Assembly: GCA_015057705.1 (NCBI GenBank)
Contig: SVDU01000013.1
Coordinates: forward strand, 62,001 to 126,000
DNA length: 64,000 nucleotides
Reading direction: 5' to 3'
DNA from: Paenibacillaceae bacterium
Lineage (GTDB): Bacteria; Bacillota; Clostridia; Lachnospirales; Lachnospiraceae
In this document: in pieces, positions 45,211 to 52,932 of the stretch
Layout of the letters: the number at the start of each line of letters is the position of its first letter
Position numbering within the stretch: position 1 is the first letter of the stretch
Translations under genes and position numbers: made by a program
The notes under the pieces: generated by a model
Database searches by the model: none
What the model saw: the letters and a program-made list of their open reading frames with translations, nothing else
What the model was told of the DNA's origin: nothing

Positions 45211-45735
45211 TTACCCTGGTACTTTTCCGCTCATCAGTTTTCTAATAACCATAGGTGCTGCAGTTAAAAACCACACCGTATACTGTTCCGGATTTTGCAG
45301 CATGCTTTCAGACAAATCAGCTATTTCCATCCATTTCAGATCCATAATCTCTTCCGGATCCGGACTGATTTCTCCATAATACTGACCTATAAACACGTGG
45401 TCATATTCATACTCAAACATTTCATTATGAAACTTATGATAATAAATAAAAGAACCTGCTTCTTCACAGTTTAAGACGACTCCAAGTTCCTGATAAAGAC
45501 GCCTTTTAACTGCTTCCTCTAAAGATTCCTGATATCGGGGGTGAGAGCAGCATGCATTGGTCCATAAACCTCCGGAATGGTATTTTTCCAATGCACGCCG
45601 CTGAAGCAGCAATTTCCCCTCATGATACAAAAATACCGAAAAAGCCCTGTGAAGCAATCCTTTTTGATGACACTCTTCTTTGGTCGCTTTCCCTATTTCC
45701 CGATCCAGTATGTCAACGCAAATCAAATGGTCCAT
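45211..45735 (-). CDS. idi: Isopentenyl-diphosphate delta-isomerase, type I
   Basis: A 174-residue Nudix-fold enzyme interconverting IPP and DMAPP. The catalytic Cys sits in LWTNACCSHPRYQ (~57-69), the acidic active-site Glu in the FEYEYDHVF segment (~107-115), and metal-binding His residues in HQKGLLHRAFSVFLY (~23-37). Type I is less usual in Firmicutes than the flavin type II. It starts 11 bases after the LpdD-like gene's stop codon in the UbiX/UbiD operon. UbiX needs a dimethylallyl donor, so I infer it supplies DMAPP for prenylated FMN. A small hairpin (CCAGG/CCTGG) around its stop codon may end the operon. Confidence 0.9.
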   Translation of the reverse strand: MDHLICVDILDREIGKATKEECHQKGLLHRAFSVFLYHEGKLLLQRRALEKYHSGGLWTNACCSHPRYQESLEEAVKRRLYQELGVVLNCEEAGSFIYYHKFHNEMFEYEYDHVFIGQYYGEISPDPEEIMDLKWMEIADLSESMLQNPEQYTVWFLTAAPMVIRKLMSGKVPG

Positions 45736-45746
45736 AATTACTCCAA

Positions 45747-46127
45747 TCAGTCCTTTTTTAGATACTCTTTCAAAAATAAATCTGCTGCAGCTTCCACATT
45801 ATCACACAGAAGTTTAATCTCATCCATTGTGGCATGTTCAACATGAACGCCAAGACTTACAGATACCGGTTCTCCCAGCGCAGTGCAAAGCTTTTTTGCA
45901 ATTTTTTGTGCCAGCTGTGCATCCTTATGTCCGGGTACTGTCAGAGTCCACAAATCGCAGCTGGAAAGTTGCTGTCCATCAATCTCTGCACCGGGGGAGG
46001 CCAATGCCACTCCCCCAAGATGTGGTCTTTCACCGCCGCTTATAAAAACTGCCAGCCCGTTTCCCGTTGTCACATGGACACTCATACTTACCCCATACTT
46101 TCCGGTTCCGCAGGTTGTGCTTATCAT
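45747..46127 (-). CDS. LpdD-like prenylated-FMN chaperone / decarboxylase accessory protein
   Basis: A 126-residue protein from ATG 46127 (seven bases after GGAGAGA); a longer frame to 46208 overlaps ubiX and has no such site. It resembles LpdD, encoded beside ubiX in the Lactobacillus gallate decarboxylase locus: AVFISGGERPHLGGVALAS (~25-43) matches the LpdD VTGGTNPHIGDV region and SLGVHVEHATMDEI (~90-103) matches its GIHVNQIT region, both from memory. LpdD is thought to help hand prenylated FMN from UbiX to the UbiD subunit. Position directly after ubiX agrees. Confidence 0.8.
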   Translation of the reverse strand: MISTTCGTGKYGVSMSVHVTTGNGLAVFISGGERPHLGGVALASPGAEIDGQQLSSCDLWTLTVPGHKDAQLAQKIAKKLCTALGEPVSVSLGVHVEHATMDEIKLLCDNVEAAADLFLKEYLKKD

Positions 46128-46161
46128 AACATCTCTCCCTTTTTTATTTCCTTTGCCGCTG

Positions 46162-46725
46162 TTAATCTGCACCAGTCCATGGAACAAATTTTTTATAATC
46201 AAGTCCAAACTGCATCAGGATCTTTCCAACCACATGGTTAATCTGATCATCCAGGGAATTAGGACCATTATAAAATGTAAGCATAGGAGGAATTATGGTA
46301 CAGCCTAAATCTGCTGCTGCCATCATGTTGCGAAGATGAACCTTACCAAGAGGCATTTCTCTTGTACACAGAATCACTTTCCGGTTTTCTTTCATGCAGA
46401 CGTCAGCTGCACGAATCAGGAGATTATCGGTAAAACCATTTACAACTCCTGACAGAGTCTTCATACTGCATGGCAGTATAATCATTCCGTCTGTCTGATA
46501 AGAGCCGCTTGAAATTGCTGCCGCCAGGTTATGTACATCATAATAATAATCCGCCTGTTCAATCAGCTTCTCAAAGGGATAATCGGTTTCTAACTCCCAG
46601 GTTTTTCTGGCACAGTCCGATACCACCAGATGGACTTCACAGTCCTTAACACTTTTCAGCGCTTTCAGCAGATAAAGACTCATGACCACGCCGGTTGCTC
46701 CTGATACTCCTACAATAATTCTCAT
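46162..46725 (-). CDS. ubiX: UbiX-family flavin prenyltransferase
   Basis: A 187-residue enzyme that joins a dimethylallyl group to reduced FMN, making the prenylated FMN cofactor of UbiD decarboxylases. The N-terminal IIVGVSGATGVVMSLYLLKAL (3-23), the SGSYQTDGMIILPCSMKTLSGVVNG stretch (~72-96), CTREMPLGKVHLRNM (~119-133) and the closing PPMLTFYN are diagnostic. Length is standard. It lies 23 bases after the DASS permease gene and 34 bases before the LpdD-like gene. Confidence 0.95.
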   Translation of the reverse strand: MRIIVGVSGATGVVMSLYLLKALKSVKDCEVHLVVSDCARKTWELETDYPFEKLIEQADYYYDVHNLAAAISSGSYQTDGMIILPCSMKTLSGVVNGFTDNLLIRAADVCMKENRKVILCTREMPLGKVHLRNMMAAADLGCTIIPPMLTFYNGPNSLDDQINHVVGKILMQFGLDYKKFVPWTGAD

Positions 46726-46748
46726 TTAAACACCTCTCTTATAAACAG

Positions 46749-48131
46749 TTATACAATGCCAATAACTGCAAACCACGCTACGGCAAATCCAACTGTCAGG
46801 AAAATCGGAATAAGCAGCGGAACCCCCATCTTAATGGTTTCCTTTTGTGTATACATTCCGTTTTCCTCTCCCTGTCCCACCAGGATATTAAGGTGATGGA
46901 ACGGAAGAATATAATGGCCGGAAATAGCCAGATAAATAACAAAAATTACTGCCAGCTCATTAATTCCCAGTGCATTGGTACAGACTAAGATCGCCGGAAT
47001 GGCAACTCCCATAACTGCAATCACAGAACCCATAAACATATGAATCAGAATCGCAATTGCTGCAATCATAATGGCCAGTACCAGTATGTTTCCCGGCATG
47101 GTTTTGGGAAGCAGAGTAGCTGCAATCCATTCATTCATACCAGTTACTGCTCCAACCTTACCAATAGCAATGGCAGAAGTTAAAAATACCAGAACATGAA
47201 CGGGAACATCACTCCACTCTTTTACCGTTAAAACATTACCGATTACAGGCAGAGCCATGCACATGGCTACCGCCAGTGTAACCCAGCCTACATCAAGACC
47301 GGTTATGCCGTTGGTAAGCCAGAGACCAATTGCTATCATGATCCAGATTAAAGTCCTCTTCTCTTTTTCTGTCATTTTACCAAGCGCAGACTGAGCGGTA
47401 CGCACCTCATCGAAATTAACTTCAACTGCCTTCGATGGTTTAAACAAAATCAGGATTAAGATCAGGGTGGTAATGCTTAAAAACAGAGCTGGGGGTCCCA
47501 TAATCTGAAACCAGCGTACAAAATTAATGCTTTCTGTTGTACAGTAAGTCACTACCAGCGGGTTAATAACAGAATCTCCAGTCAGGAAAATAAGTGAAAC
47601 CGGAACCGACGCTGCAAACACCGTAAATCCCACCTTAACCGCATCCTCCTTTGGCATATTCGCAGCTTTAATCACTACGGACATAACCGACATGATTAAG
47701 AATGCCCGGGGCCAGGGGTGAGGAATAAATAAGGATAAAATAAAAGTCAATACAAAAATGCCGATAATAATGCTCTTCCATGATCTTACAAATTTCAGGA
47801 TGTAGGCATAAGAGATCCGTTCCCCTAATCCTGACTTTTTAACTGCCGCTGCAATCATGTAAGCACCGATAACCAGCCACAGGGTTGAAGTTGTCCAGCC
47901 TGCAAATACCACTTTTGTATCAGCAAGCTTTAAAAGACATACGGAGACCAGATAGAATCCCCCCACGTAACCTGACTGGGCAACCTGTGCAGCCCACCAG
48001 ACTACGGTCATTAGTGTTAATCCAAGACAGATCTGTCCTTCTCTGGACAGGCCGTCAAGGGGAAGAAGTAGGACAAGAACAAAAATTATAATACCGATTA
48101 AAAAGCCTGATTTCTGTTTAGTGAATGTCAC
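46749..48131 (-). CDS. DASS/SLC13-type anion permease
   Basis: A 460-residue secondary transporter with about 12 membrane segments, of the divalent-anion:sodium symporter group that carries di- and tricarboxylates and some aromatic or sulfonated acids. Features include SGYVGGFYLVSVCLL, the loop FIPHPWPRAFLIMSVM, TGDSVINPLVVTYC (~190) and the C-terminal AISGHYILPFHHLNILVGQG. I take GTG 48131 as start (AAAGGAG eight bases before); an upstream ATG at 48161 lacks a site. Within a UbiD/UbiX operon it is the likely importer of the aromatic acid substrate (inference). A 12-bp hairpin separates it from the upstream subunit D gene. Confidence 0.82.
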   Translation of the reverse strand: MTFTKQKSGFLIGIIIFVLVLLLPLDGLSREGQICLGLTLMTVVWWAAQVAQSGYVGGFYLVSVCLLKLADTKVVFAGWTTSTLWLVIGAYMIAAAVKKSGLGERISYAYILKFVRSWKSIIIGIFVLTFILSLFIPHPWPRAFLIMSVMSVVIKAANMPKEDAVKVGFTVFAASVPVSLIFLTGDSVINPLVVTYCTTESINFVRWFQIMGPPALFLSITTLILILILFKPSKAVEVNFDEVRTAQSALGKMTEKEKRTLIWIMIAIGLWLTNGITGLDVGWVTLAVAMCMALPVIGNVLTVKEWSDVPVHVLVFLTSAIAIGKVGAVTGMNEWIAATLLPKTMPGNILVLAIMIAAIAILIHMFMGSVIAVMGVAIPAILVCTNALGINELAVIFVIYLAISGHYILPFHHLNILVGQGEENGMYTQKETIKMGVPLLIPIFLTVGFAVAWFAVIGIV

Positions 48132-48182
48132 TGAAGCTTCTCCTTTCGTGATTAGAATCATTAAGCTAATCTTTTTTAGGAT

Positions 48183-48212
48183 CTCTTAAGGCTTGGGGGA
48201 AAGCCTTAAGAG
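48183..48212. other. Perfect 12-bp hairpin within the decarboxylase operon
   Basis: CTCTTAAGGCTT (48183-48194) and AAGCCTTAAGAG (48201-48212) pair around a GGGGGA loop. No T-run follows on the minus strand, so it is more likely an RNA processing or stability element than a terminator. Confidence 0.65.
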
Positions 48213-48228
48213 TCAGGAGCTATGTATA

Positions 48229-48435
48229 TTATTTATCGAGGGGCGGAATGGGGGGTATTACCTGTAACGTATCAATCTGTTCTTTTTTCAGTTTAAATTT
48301 ATCATGAATATGGGGCGTCTCAGTAGACCTCCAGGAATAAAAGCAATCCATACATTCATAAACTTCCCAGACATTTCCAACAGGAGAGGTTGCAATCACT
48401 TCAATTTTATTTCCGTCGCAGCGTGGACATTTCAT
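48229..48435 (-). CDS. VdcD/ShdD-like zinc-ribbon subunit of hydroxyarylic acid decarboxylase
   Basis: A 68-residue protein with a CPRC...CMDC zinc ribbon (residues 3-6 and 28-31), EVIATSPVGNVWEVYECMDC in the middle and a C-terminal KKEQIDTLQVIPPIPPLDK. This matches the small D subunit of non-oxidative hydroxyarylic acid decarboxylases (VdcD, ShdD), recognised from memory by MATSPVKxVWxVYxC and the final PPL motif. Its role in the complex is not established. It lies 27 bases downstream of the large UbiD-type subunit. Confidence 0.88.
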   Translation of the reverse strand: MKCPRCDGNKIEVIATSPVGNVWEVYECMDCFYSWRSTETPHIHDKFKLKKEQIDTLQVIPPIPPLDK

Positions 48436-48462
48436 AGTTTCAATCTCCTTTCGTTATAGAGC

Positions 48463-49902
48463 TTACATCTCAGACATCAGTTTACGAATCAAAGCCTCAT
48501 ACTTTTCATAGCCAGCCGGCGGCTCTAAAAGTTCAACTTCTCTTGGATTAGGTTCCGGATCCTTTGGTGTCGTCGCATCTATAATCAGTTTGGAATGCAT
48601 TCCAGCAGGATATGAGGAGGGATCAAGAGGCATACCCGGACAGTTTGGAATCACCACAACGTCCTTATCCGGTCTCACACGGGTAGTCAGTGCCCACATA
48701 ACCTGAGGGAGGTTAAACGGATCAACAAATTCATCAACAATAATAATAATCTTACTGTACGAACCGCCATGAGGGGTGGAAAGAAGGCGGAATGCCACTT
48801 CTTTACCAAAACCGCCGAACCGTACCTTTGTGGAAATAATACAGCCGATACCATGAGTATACATGGCATTAACTGCCTGTACTTCAGGGAAATCCCGTTT
48901 GATCTGCTGGTAAAGAGGAACTGATGTATTTAAAGCCATAAGATAATCGATTTCAGTCCACGGAATACCCAGATAAAGGTTTTCAAAAATAGGATTTGTT
49001 CTATGGGTTACATGAGTTATTGTAATCACACACTGGCGTCTGGAACCTGAGTAGGAGCCCGGAAATTCTCCGAACGGGCCTTCTACCTCACGTACCCTTG
49101 GCTCAATATAACCTTCTAAAACAACTTCTGAACCAGCTGGAACATACAGATTTTCATAAAGATCGGACTGAACAATCTGTGTGGGAACGCCATCCTGGAG
49201 AGCACCTACAAATTCATACTCATTTTGAGTATACATAACAGGCGTAGATGCCATATAGGTTACCAGAGGACTGTTTCCAACTGTAATACAGATTGGAACC
49301 TTTTCATTCTTTCTCTCAGCAGCTTCCAACTGGATTGCAATGTCATGAAATGCCAGCGCCTGGATTCCTACGCGATTCTTTCCCTTAACCTGAATGCGGT
49401 ATGTACCAACATTTAACTTGTCAAAATTATCGGGCTCGTTGGGATCTGCCGTGATAATAGACGCTTTGGAAAGGAAGAAACCGCCATCCTGATCATTGAT
49501 TCGGTATAAGGGAAGGAGTTCAAACAGGTTGATATCCTCCGCTTTATCAATGGTGTTTTCCTTACAGGGTGCTTCTTCTCTTTTCAGAATTTCAGGCTTA
49601 ACCGGGAATCGGTCCCATCTGCGGTTAATCTCATGGAACTGCTCTTTGGTAGATGCCGTTTTATCCATGCCAAGCATCAGAGCATGATTGGCCCATGAAC
49701 CATGCACATTGGTAACTACGCTGTAAGGATATCCTTTTACCTTTTCAAATAAAACCGCCGGACCACTCTCTATGTTTGCCGCTGCTCTGCCTGCCGCCGC
49801 AATATCCGGTTCTGGATTAACCTCCTCCTTAATTCGTACTAACTGACCGTTTTCTTCCAGAGTGGAAAGGAAACTGCGCAAATCCTGATAAACTTTTGCC
49901 AT
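48463..49902 (-). CDS. UbiD-family hydroxyarylic acid decarboxylase, large subunit
   Basis: A 479-residue prenylated-FMN-dependent decarboxylase. Conserved features: N-terminal DLRSFLSTLEENGQLVRI, cofactor-binding TYRIQVKGKNRVGIQALAFHDIAI in part (~166-190), and the catalytic EGPFGEFPGSYSGSRR region (~273-288) holding the Glu/Arg pair used for decarboxylation. With the VdcD-like subunit it fits the class that reversibly decarboxylates 4-hydroxybenzoate, vanillate, 3,4-dihydroxybenzoate or gallate; the exact acid is not readable. It is the first gene of a LysR-controlled operon, with GGAGGAAAATTT before its ATG. Confidence 0.92.
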   Translation of the reverse strand: MAKVYQDLRSFLSTLEENGQLVRIKEEVNPEPDIAAAGRAAANIESGPAVLFEKVKGYPYSVVTNVHGSWANHALMLGMDKTASTKEQFHEINRRWDRFPVKPEILKREEAPCKENTIDKAEDINLFELLPLYRINDQDGGFFLSKASIITADPNEPDNFDKLNVGTYRIQVKGKNRVGIQALAFHDIAIQLEAAERKNEKVPICITVGNSPLVTYMASTPVMYTQNEYEFVGALQDGVPTQIVQSDLYENLYVPAGSEVVLEGYIEPRVREVEGPFGEFPGSYSGSRRQCVITITHVTHRTNPIFENLYLGIPWTEIDYLMALNTSVPLYQQIKRDFPEVQAVNAMYTHGIGCIISTKVRFGGFGKEVAFRLLSTPHGGSYSKIIIIVDEFVDPFNLPQVMWALTTRVRPDKDVVVIPNCPGMPLDPSSYPAGMHSKLIIDATTPKDPEPNPREVELLEPPAGYEKYEALIRKLMSEM

Positions 49903-49973
49903 AAATTTTCCTCCTGATATTCTTCATATGATGCTGATACGGTTCCCAGCTGGATTATTTTTCCAACATGGTT

Positions 49974-50040
49974 AAATTATAATCAATTACAATTTTCGTG
50001 GCAATTCGATTAAATTCGCGCAACTATTCCATTATGGAAT
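49974..50040. promoter_or_regulatory. Candidate LysR operators in the divergent ubiD-lysR region
   Basis: Two dyads lie in the 412-base interval 49903-50314: an imperfect 22-bp palindrome at 49974-49995 (AAATT...AATTT arms) and a perfect one, ATTCCATTATGGAAT (50026-50040), which fits the T-N11-A pattern of LysR boxes. They sit 72-138 bases upstream of ubiD, as expected for an activator. The rest of the interval is AT-rich with no further feature I trust. Confidence 0.5.
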
Positions 50041-50314
50041 TAAAAAAGCTTTATATTTTTCAATTATGATTCATAGCAAACCAGAAACCCAAAACAAACC
50101 AATTATAAATACGCATTTTAATGCACTTCATCAGTAAAATGATAGTTAATTTTATATTTTTTTAATATTTAAAAGTATTCTAAAATGTCATGACAAAATA
50201 GTATAAACATATTTTCCTTCTCATCATTCTGTATTATAATAGTGATAATGACAAAACGTACATCTGAGCTTTAATTTTTACGATTTATTAGTAACTTAAG
50301 GGGGCTATTTGATT

Positions 50315-51217
50315 ATGACAAAATGGATTGATGATTTCTTAGCATTGGCAAAGTACAAAAATTTTTCTACCGCTGCCGAAAGCATTTATATTTCCCAGTC
50401 TGCTTTATCAAAACACATTAAGGCAATTGAGATTGAGTTGGGAATTGTACTGTTTATTAGAAGTAATACAAAGGCAGAACTGACAGAAGCAGGCAATGTC
50501 TATCTGGAATATGCACTAAACATCAGAAAGTGTACTCAGGACTTAAGAACCAAATTGGAAAAGTTTGGTTCCTCCTGTTATGTTACAAATCTGACACTGG
50601 GAACGATTCCCTGTCTGGCTGAAAGCGGGATCATGCAGATGCTTCTTGACTTTCAGGAGAAATTCGGCAATTATTCTATCGAAATTGTAGAAGATGATCA
50701 GTCAAATCTGCTTAAGATGCTTTCTCAGCAAGAGATTGATGCTGCTATCTGCCGCACTGACTTAATGACTGATCCCGAATATGATACTGTTTCTCTGGTC
50801 TCAGATGAGATGGTCCTGATTTGCAGCAAAAATGTATTCCCGTTCGAACAAGGCAGTGAGATTGATTTAAATGGCTTTAAATTTGATAATATCTACACCA
50901 TTGCCAAGGAGTCTGATATTTACCGGCTGACAAAAAAACAACTTTATGATATTGGATACACAGGCAGTATTGCAGGGACATTTCCCCGGCATATGATGCT
51001 TCTATCTTTTTTGTCTCAAAAAGGCGGCTGCGCCATTTTACCCAGACAGCTTGCTAATCTACAGATGTTTCCTAACCTTACATATTACAGAATCAGAGAT
51101 TCGGTTAAAACAAATATTGGTTTTGCCAAATTATCCTCCAACTGTATCAATCCCCAACTAGTCGACAAATCCAATATGTTGTATGAATATTTAAAAGAAC
51201 AGAAAGAACTTTTGTAA
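50315..51217 (+). CDS. LysR family transcriptional regulator
   Basis: A 300-residue regulator, read from ATG 50315; a TTG at 50309 is an alternative start closer to the AGGGGG site. The N-terminal winged helix (WIDDFLALAKYKNFSTAAES, ISQSALSKHIKAIEIELG) is followed by a two-lobed effector domain from ~88 (VTNLTLGTIPCLAESGIMQML), with IDAAICRTDL and GGCAILPRQ near the usual positions. It is divergent from the aromatic-acid decarboxylase operon and is most likely its activator, sensing the substrate acid. Confidence 0.92.
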   Translation: MTKWIDDFLALAKYKNFSTAAESIYISQSALSKHIKAIEIELGIVLFIRSNTKAELTEAGNVYLEYALNIRKCTQDLRTKLEKFGSSCYVTNLTLGTIPCLAESGIMQMLLDFQEKFGNYSIEIVEDDQSNLLKMLSQQEIDAAICRTDLMTDPEYDTVSLVSDEMVLICSKNVFPFEQGSEIDLNGFKFDNIYTIAKESDIYRLTKKQLYDIGYTGSIAGTFPRHMMLLSFLSQKGGCAILPRQLANLQMFPNLTYYRIRDSVKTNIGFAKLSSNCINPQLVDKSNMLYEYLKEQKELL

Positions 51218-51344
51218 GTATACTGGCTGCGTGATGCTTCCTGTTTCTTCCTTTTATGATCTATTGACACTTGCCATGGAATTCGTTATAATTCTTTAAA
51301 GTTCCAGTTGAGGTAAGCGTTACAATTATACGGAGGTATGAATG

Positions 51345-51593
51345 ATGAAATATAAAACACACGGAGTCTGTTCCCAGGAAATCAATTTTGAAATAGAAGG
51401 AAGTAAGGTTGGTCATGTACAGTTTGTAGGCGGTTGCTCAGGAAATACACAGGGCGTATCAAGACTGGTAGAGGGCATGGAGGTTGATGATGCCATTCGC
51501 CGTCTGGAAGGAATCAAATGCGGCTTTCGTCCTACTTCCTGCCCGGATCAGCTGTCCAAAGCATTAAAAGAGTATAAGGAAAGCAAACAATAG
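51345..51593 (+). CDS. TSCPD domain protein (TIGR03905 type)
   Basis: An 82-residue protein with the YKTHGVCSQEINFEIEG start, the VQFVGGCSGNTQGVSRLVEGM core and the closing LEGIKCGFRPTSCPDQLSKAL, which names the TSCPD family. The conserved cysteines (C-S-Q, GGC, IKC, SCPD) suggest metal binding; TSCPD domains also end some B12-dependent ribonucleotide reductases. Stand-alone forms have no established function. ATG 51345 follows CGGAGGTATGAATG. Monocistronic. Confidence 0.87.
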   Translation: MKYKTHGVCSQEINFEIEGSKVGHVQFVGGCSGNTQGVSRLVEGMEVDDAIRRLEGIKCGFRPTSCPDQLSKALKEYKESKQ

Positions 51594-51606
51594 TTTTTCA
51601 TACATG

Positions 51607-51660
51607 AAAAAAAGCATATAGAGATGACGAGTATACCCGATCATTTCTATATGCTTTTTT
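51607..51660 (+). terminator. Intrinsic terminator after the TSCPD gene
   Basis: Long arms AAAAAAGCATATAGA and TCTATATGCTTTTTT, extended by ATGA/TCAT, around a short loop; T-run on the plus strand. Confidence 0.88.
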
Positions 51661-51741
51661 CTTATTTATATTCTATTCACCTGATAATTATAGTATTATT
51701 TATGACATTTTGGAATAATTTGATAATCCCTTTCTTTTTTA

Positions 51742-51770
51742 TTGACAATTGTTTTTTACTATTTTAGTAT
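51742..51770 (+). promoter_or_regulatory. Sigma-A promoter of the pectate lyase gene
   Basis: TTGACA (51742-51747), 17-base spacer, TAGTAT (51765-51770): a perfect -35 and fair -10. Transcription would start near 51777, shortly before the leader hairpin. Confidence 0.75.
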
Positions 51771-51789
51771 CTAATTATAGTTTATGTAG

Positions 51790-51827
51790 CTAGAAATACC
51801 GGGCCAAATAACTGGCACGGAATCTAG
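51790..51827 (+). other. Structured leader element of the pectate lyase gene
   Basis: Nested arms: CTAGA/TCTAG outside, CCG/CGG and GCCA/TGGC inside, around an AATAAC loop with a few unpaired bases between. It starts about 13 bases after the predicted transcription start and ends 22 bases before the ATG at 51850. It does not match a riboswitch class I know; it may be a stabilising stem or, as DNA, an operator. Confidence 0.5.
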
Positions 51828-51849
51828 ATAGAATGAAAGGGGATAAAAA

Positions 51850-52872
51850 ATGAGAAATGGAAAAAGAATCATCAGTATCATCACAACCTGCTTTATGGTC
51901 ACCAGTTTATGTGTCATGAGTCCCACACCAGCGCATGGTGCTTCAAAGGAGTACTATGTTTCTGCAAGCGGCAGCGACTCCAATAACGGACAGTCGAAAG
52001 ACAAGCCTTATAAGACCATTGATAAGGCATTAGGCAACGCTTCCGCAGGTACTACCATCTATTTAATGAATGGGACCTACAAATCATCTAATACCTACAA
52101 ATTAAGCAAAAGCGGTACTTCCGGTTCACCAATCCGGATTATGAATTACAGCGGTCACAAGCCAGTTGTTGATTTTTCAACCCAGCCATATGCTGACAGC
52201 TCAAGAGGCTTCCAGATTACAGGAAACTATTGGGTTATATCCGGTCTTACCATTCAGAACGCGGGAGATAACGGAATACATATCAGCGGAGGCAACAACA
52301 AGATTACTGACTGCTTCATTACTAAATGTGGAGACACCGGCCTTCAGATGAGTAACGGGGCGTACAATAATGAAATCACCCGTGTTACCTCTACTTATAA
52401 CTACGACTCCAAAACCAACGGAGAGAATGCAGATGGCTTTGCGGCCAAGTTAAGCATCGGAAGCGGCAATGTATTTAGAAACTGTAATGCTCTTAACAAT
52501 TCTGATGACGGCTTTGACTTCTATTCTGCAGGCAATGCAGTTAAATTATACAACTGCGAAGCCTCTTACAACGGAAAAGGCAATGGAAACGGACAGGGCT
52601 TTAAAGTAGGTGGAAATTATACCAGCGACAACCATTATCTGGAAGGCTGCATTGCCATTGGCAATAAAAAAAGAGGATATGACCAGAATAACAATACCGG
52701 TTATATCACTCTCAAAAATTGTACAGCAAAGAATAACAACGTTAATTTCTACTTCCCAAAAGCTCCTTCCTCAGGAACTCATAAGTTTTCAGACTGCATC
52801 TCCAGCGGCGGTGCAAGTAAAGATGTCATTGTAGGCGCTACAGTCGTCAACTGCTCTTTTAACACCAAATAA
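51850..52872 (+). CDS. Secreted PL9-type pectate lyase-like beta-helix protein
   Basis: A 340-residue exported protein with a signal peptide (MRNGKRIISIITTCFMVTSL..., cleavage near PTPAHGA at ~32) and a right-handed parallel beta-helix. The PL9 calcium/active-site layout is present: Asp in ENADGFAAKL (~195), then NSDDGFD (~216-222), keeping the 24/25/28-residue spacing of the four calcium-binding Asp residues I recall from the Pel9A enzyme; GQGFKVGG (~248-255) supplies the likely catalytic Lys. It would cleave polygalacturonate or a related glycan outside the cell. Ribosome-binding site AAAGGGGATAAAAA. Unlinked to other carbohydrate genes. Confidence 0.88.
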   Translation: MRNGKRIISIITTCFMVTSLCVMSPTPAHGASKEYYVSASGSDSNNGQSKDKPYKTIDKALGNASAGTTIYLMNGTYKSSNTYKLSKSGTSGSPIRIMNYSGHKPVVDFSTQPYADSSRGFQITGNYWVISGLTIQNAGDNGIHISGGNNKITDCFITKCGDTGLQMSNGAYNNEITRVTSTYNYDSKTNGENADGFAAKLSIGSGNVFRNCNALNNSDDGFDFYSAGNAVKLYNCEASYNGKGNGNGQGFKVGGNYTSDNHYLEGCIAIGNKKRGYDQNNNTGYITLKNCTAKNNNVNFYFPKAPSSGTHKFSDCISSGGASKDVIVGATVVNCSFNTK

Positions 52873-52881
52873 TTACAAATC

Positions 52882-52918
52882 GCCGGTTCTCCAATCGTCT
52901 GGAGGACCGGCTTTTTTT
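52882..52918. terminator. Terminator after the pectate lyase gene
   Basis: GCCGGTTCTCC (52882-52892) and GGAGGACCGGC (52901-52911) form an 11-bp stem with one mismatch, followed by TTTTTTT on the plus strand. It also lies just beyond the convergent spmA gene. Confidence 0.88.
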
Positions 52919-52932
52919 AGTCTTATAAGATA

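Noticed and set aside
45883-46308. A 141-codon open frame on the plus strand over the LpdD-like and ubiX genes
   Set aside because: Antisense to two recognisable genes in one operon and without its own start signal.
51790-51827. Possible cyclic-di-GMP riboswitch before the pectate lyase gene
   Set aside because: The conserved GEMM core and tetraloop-receptor sequences are absent; only a nested hairpin is supported.
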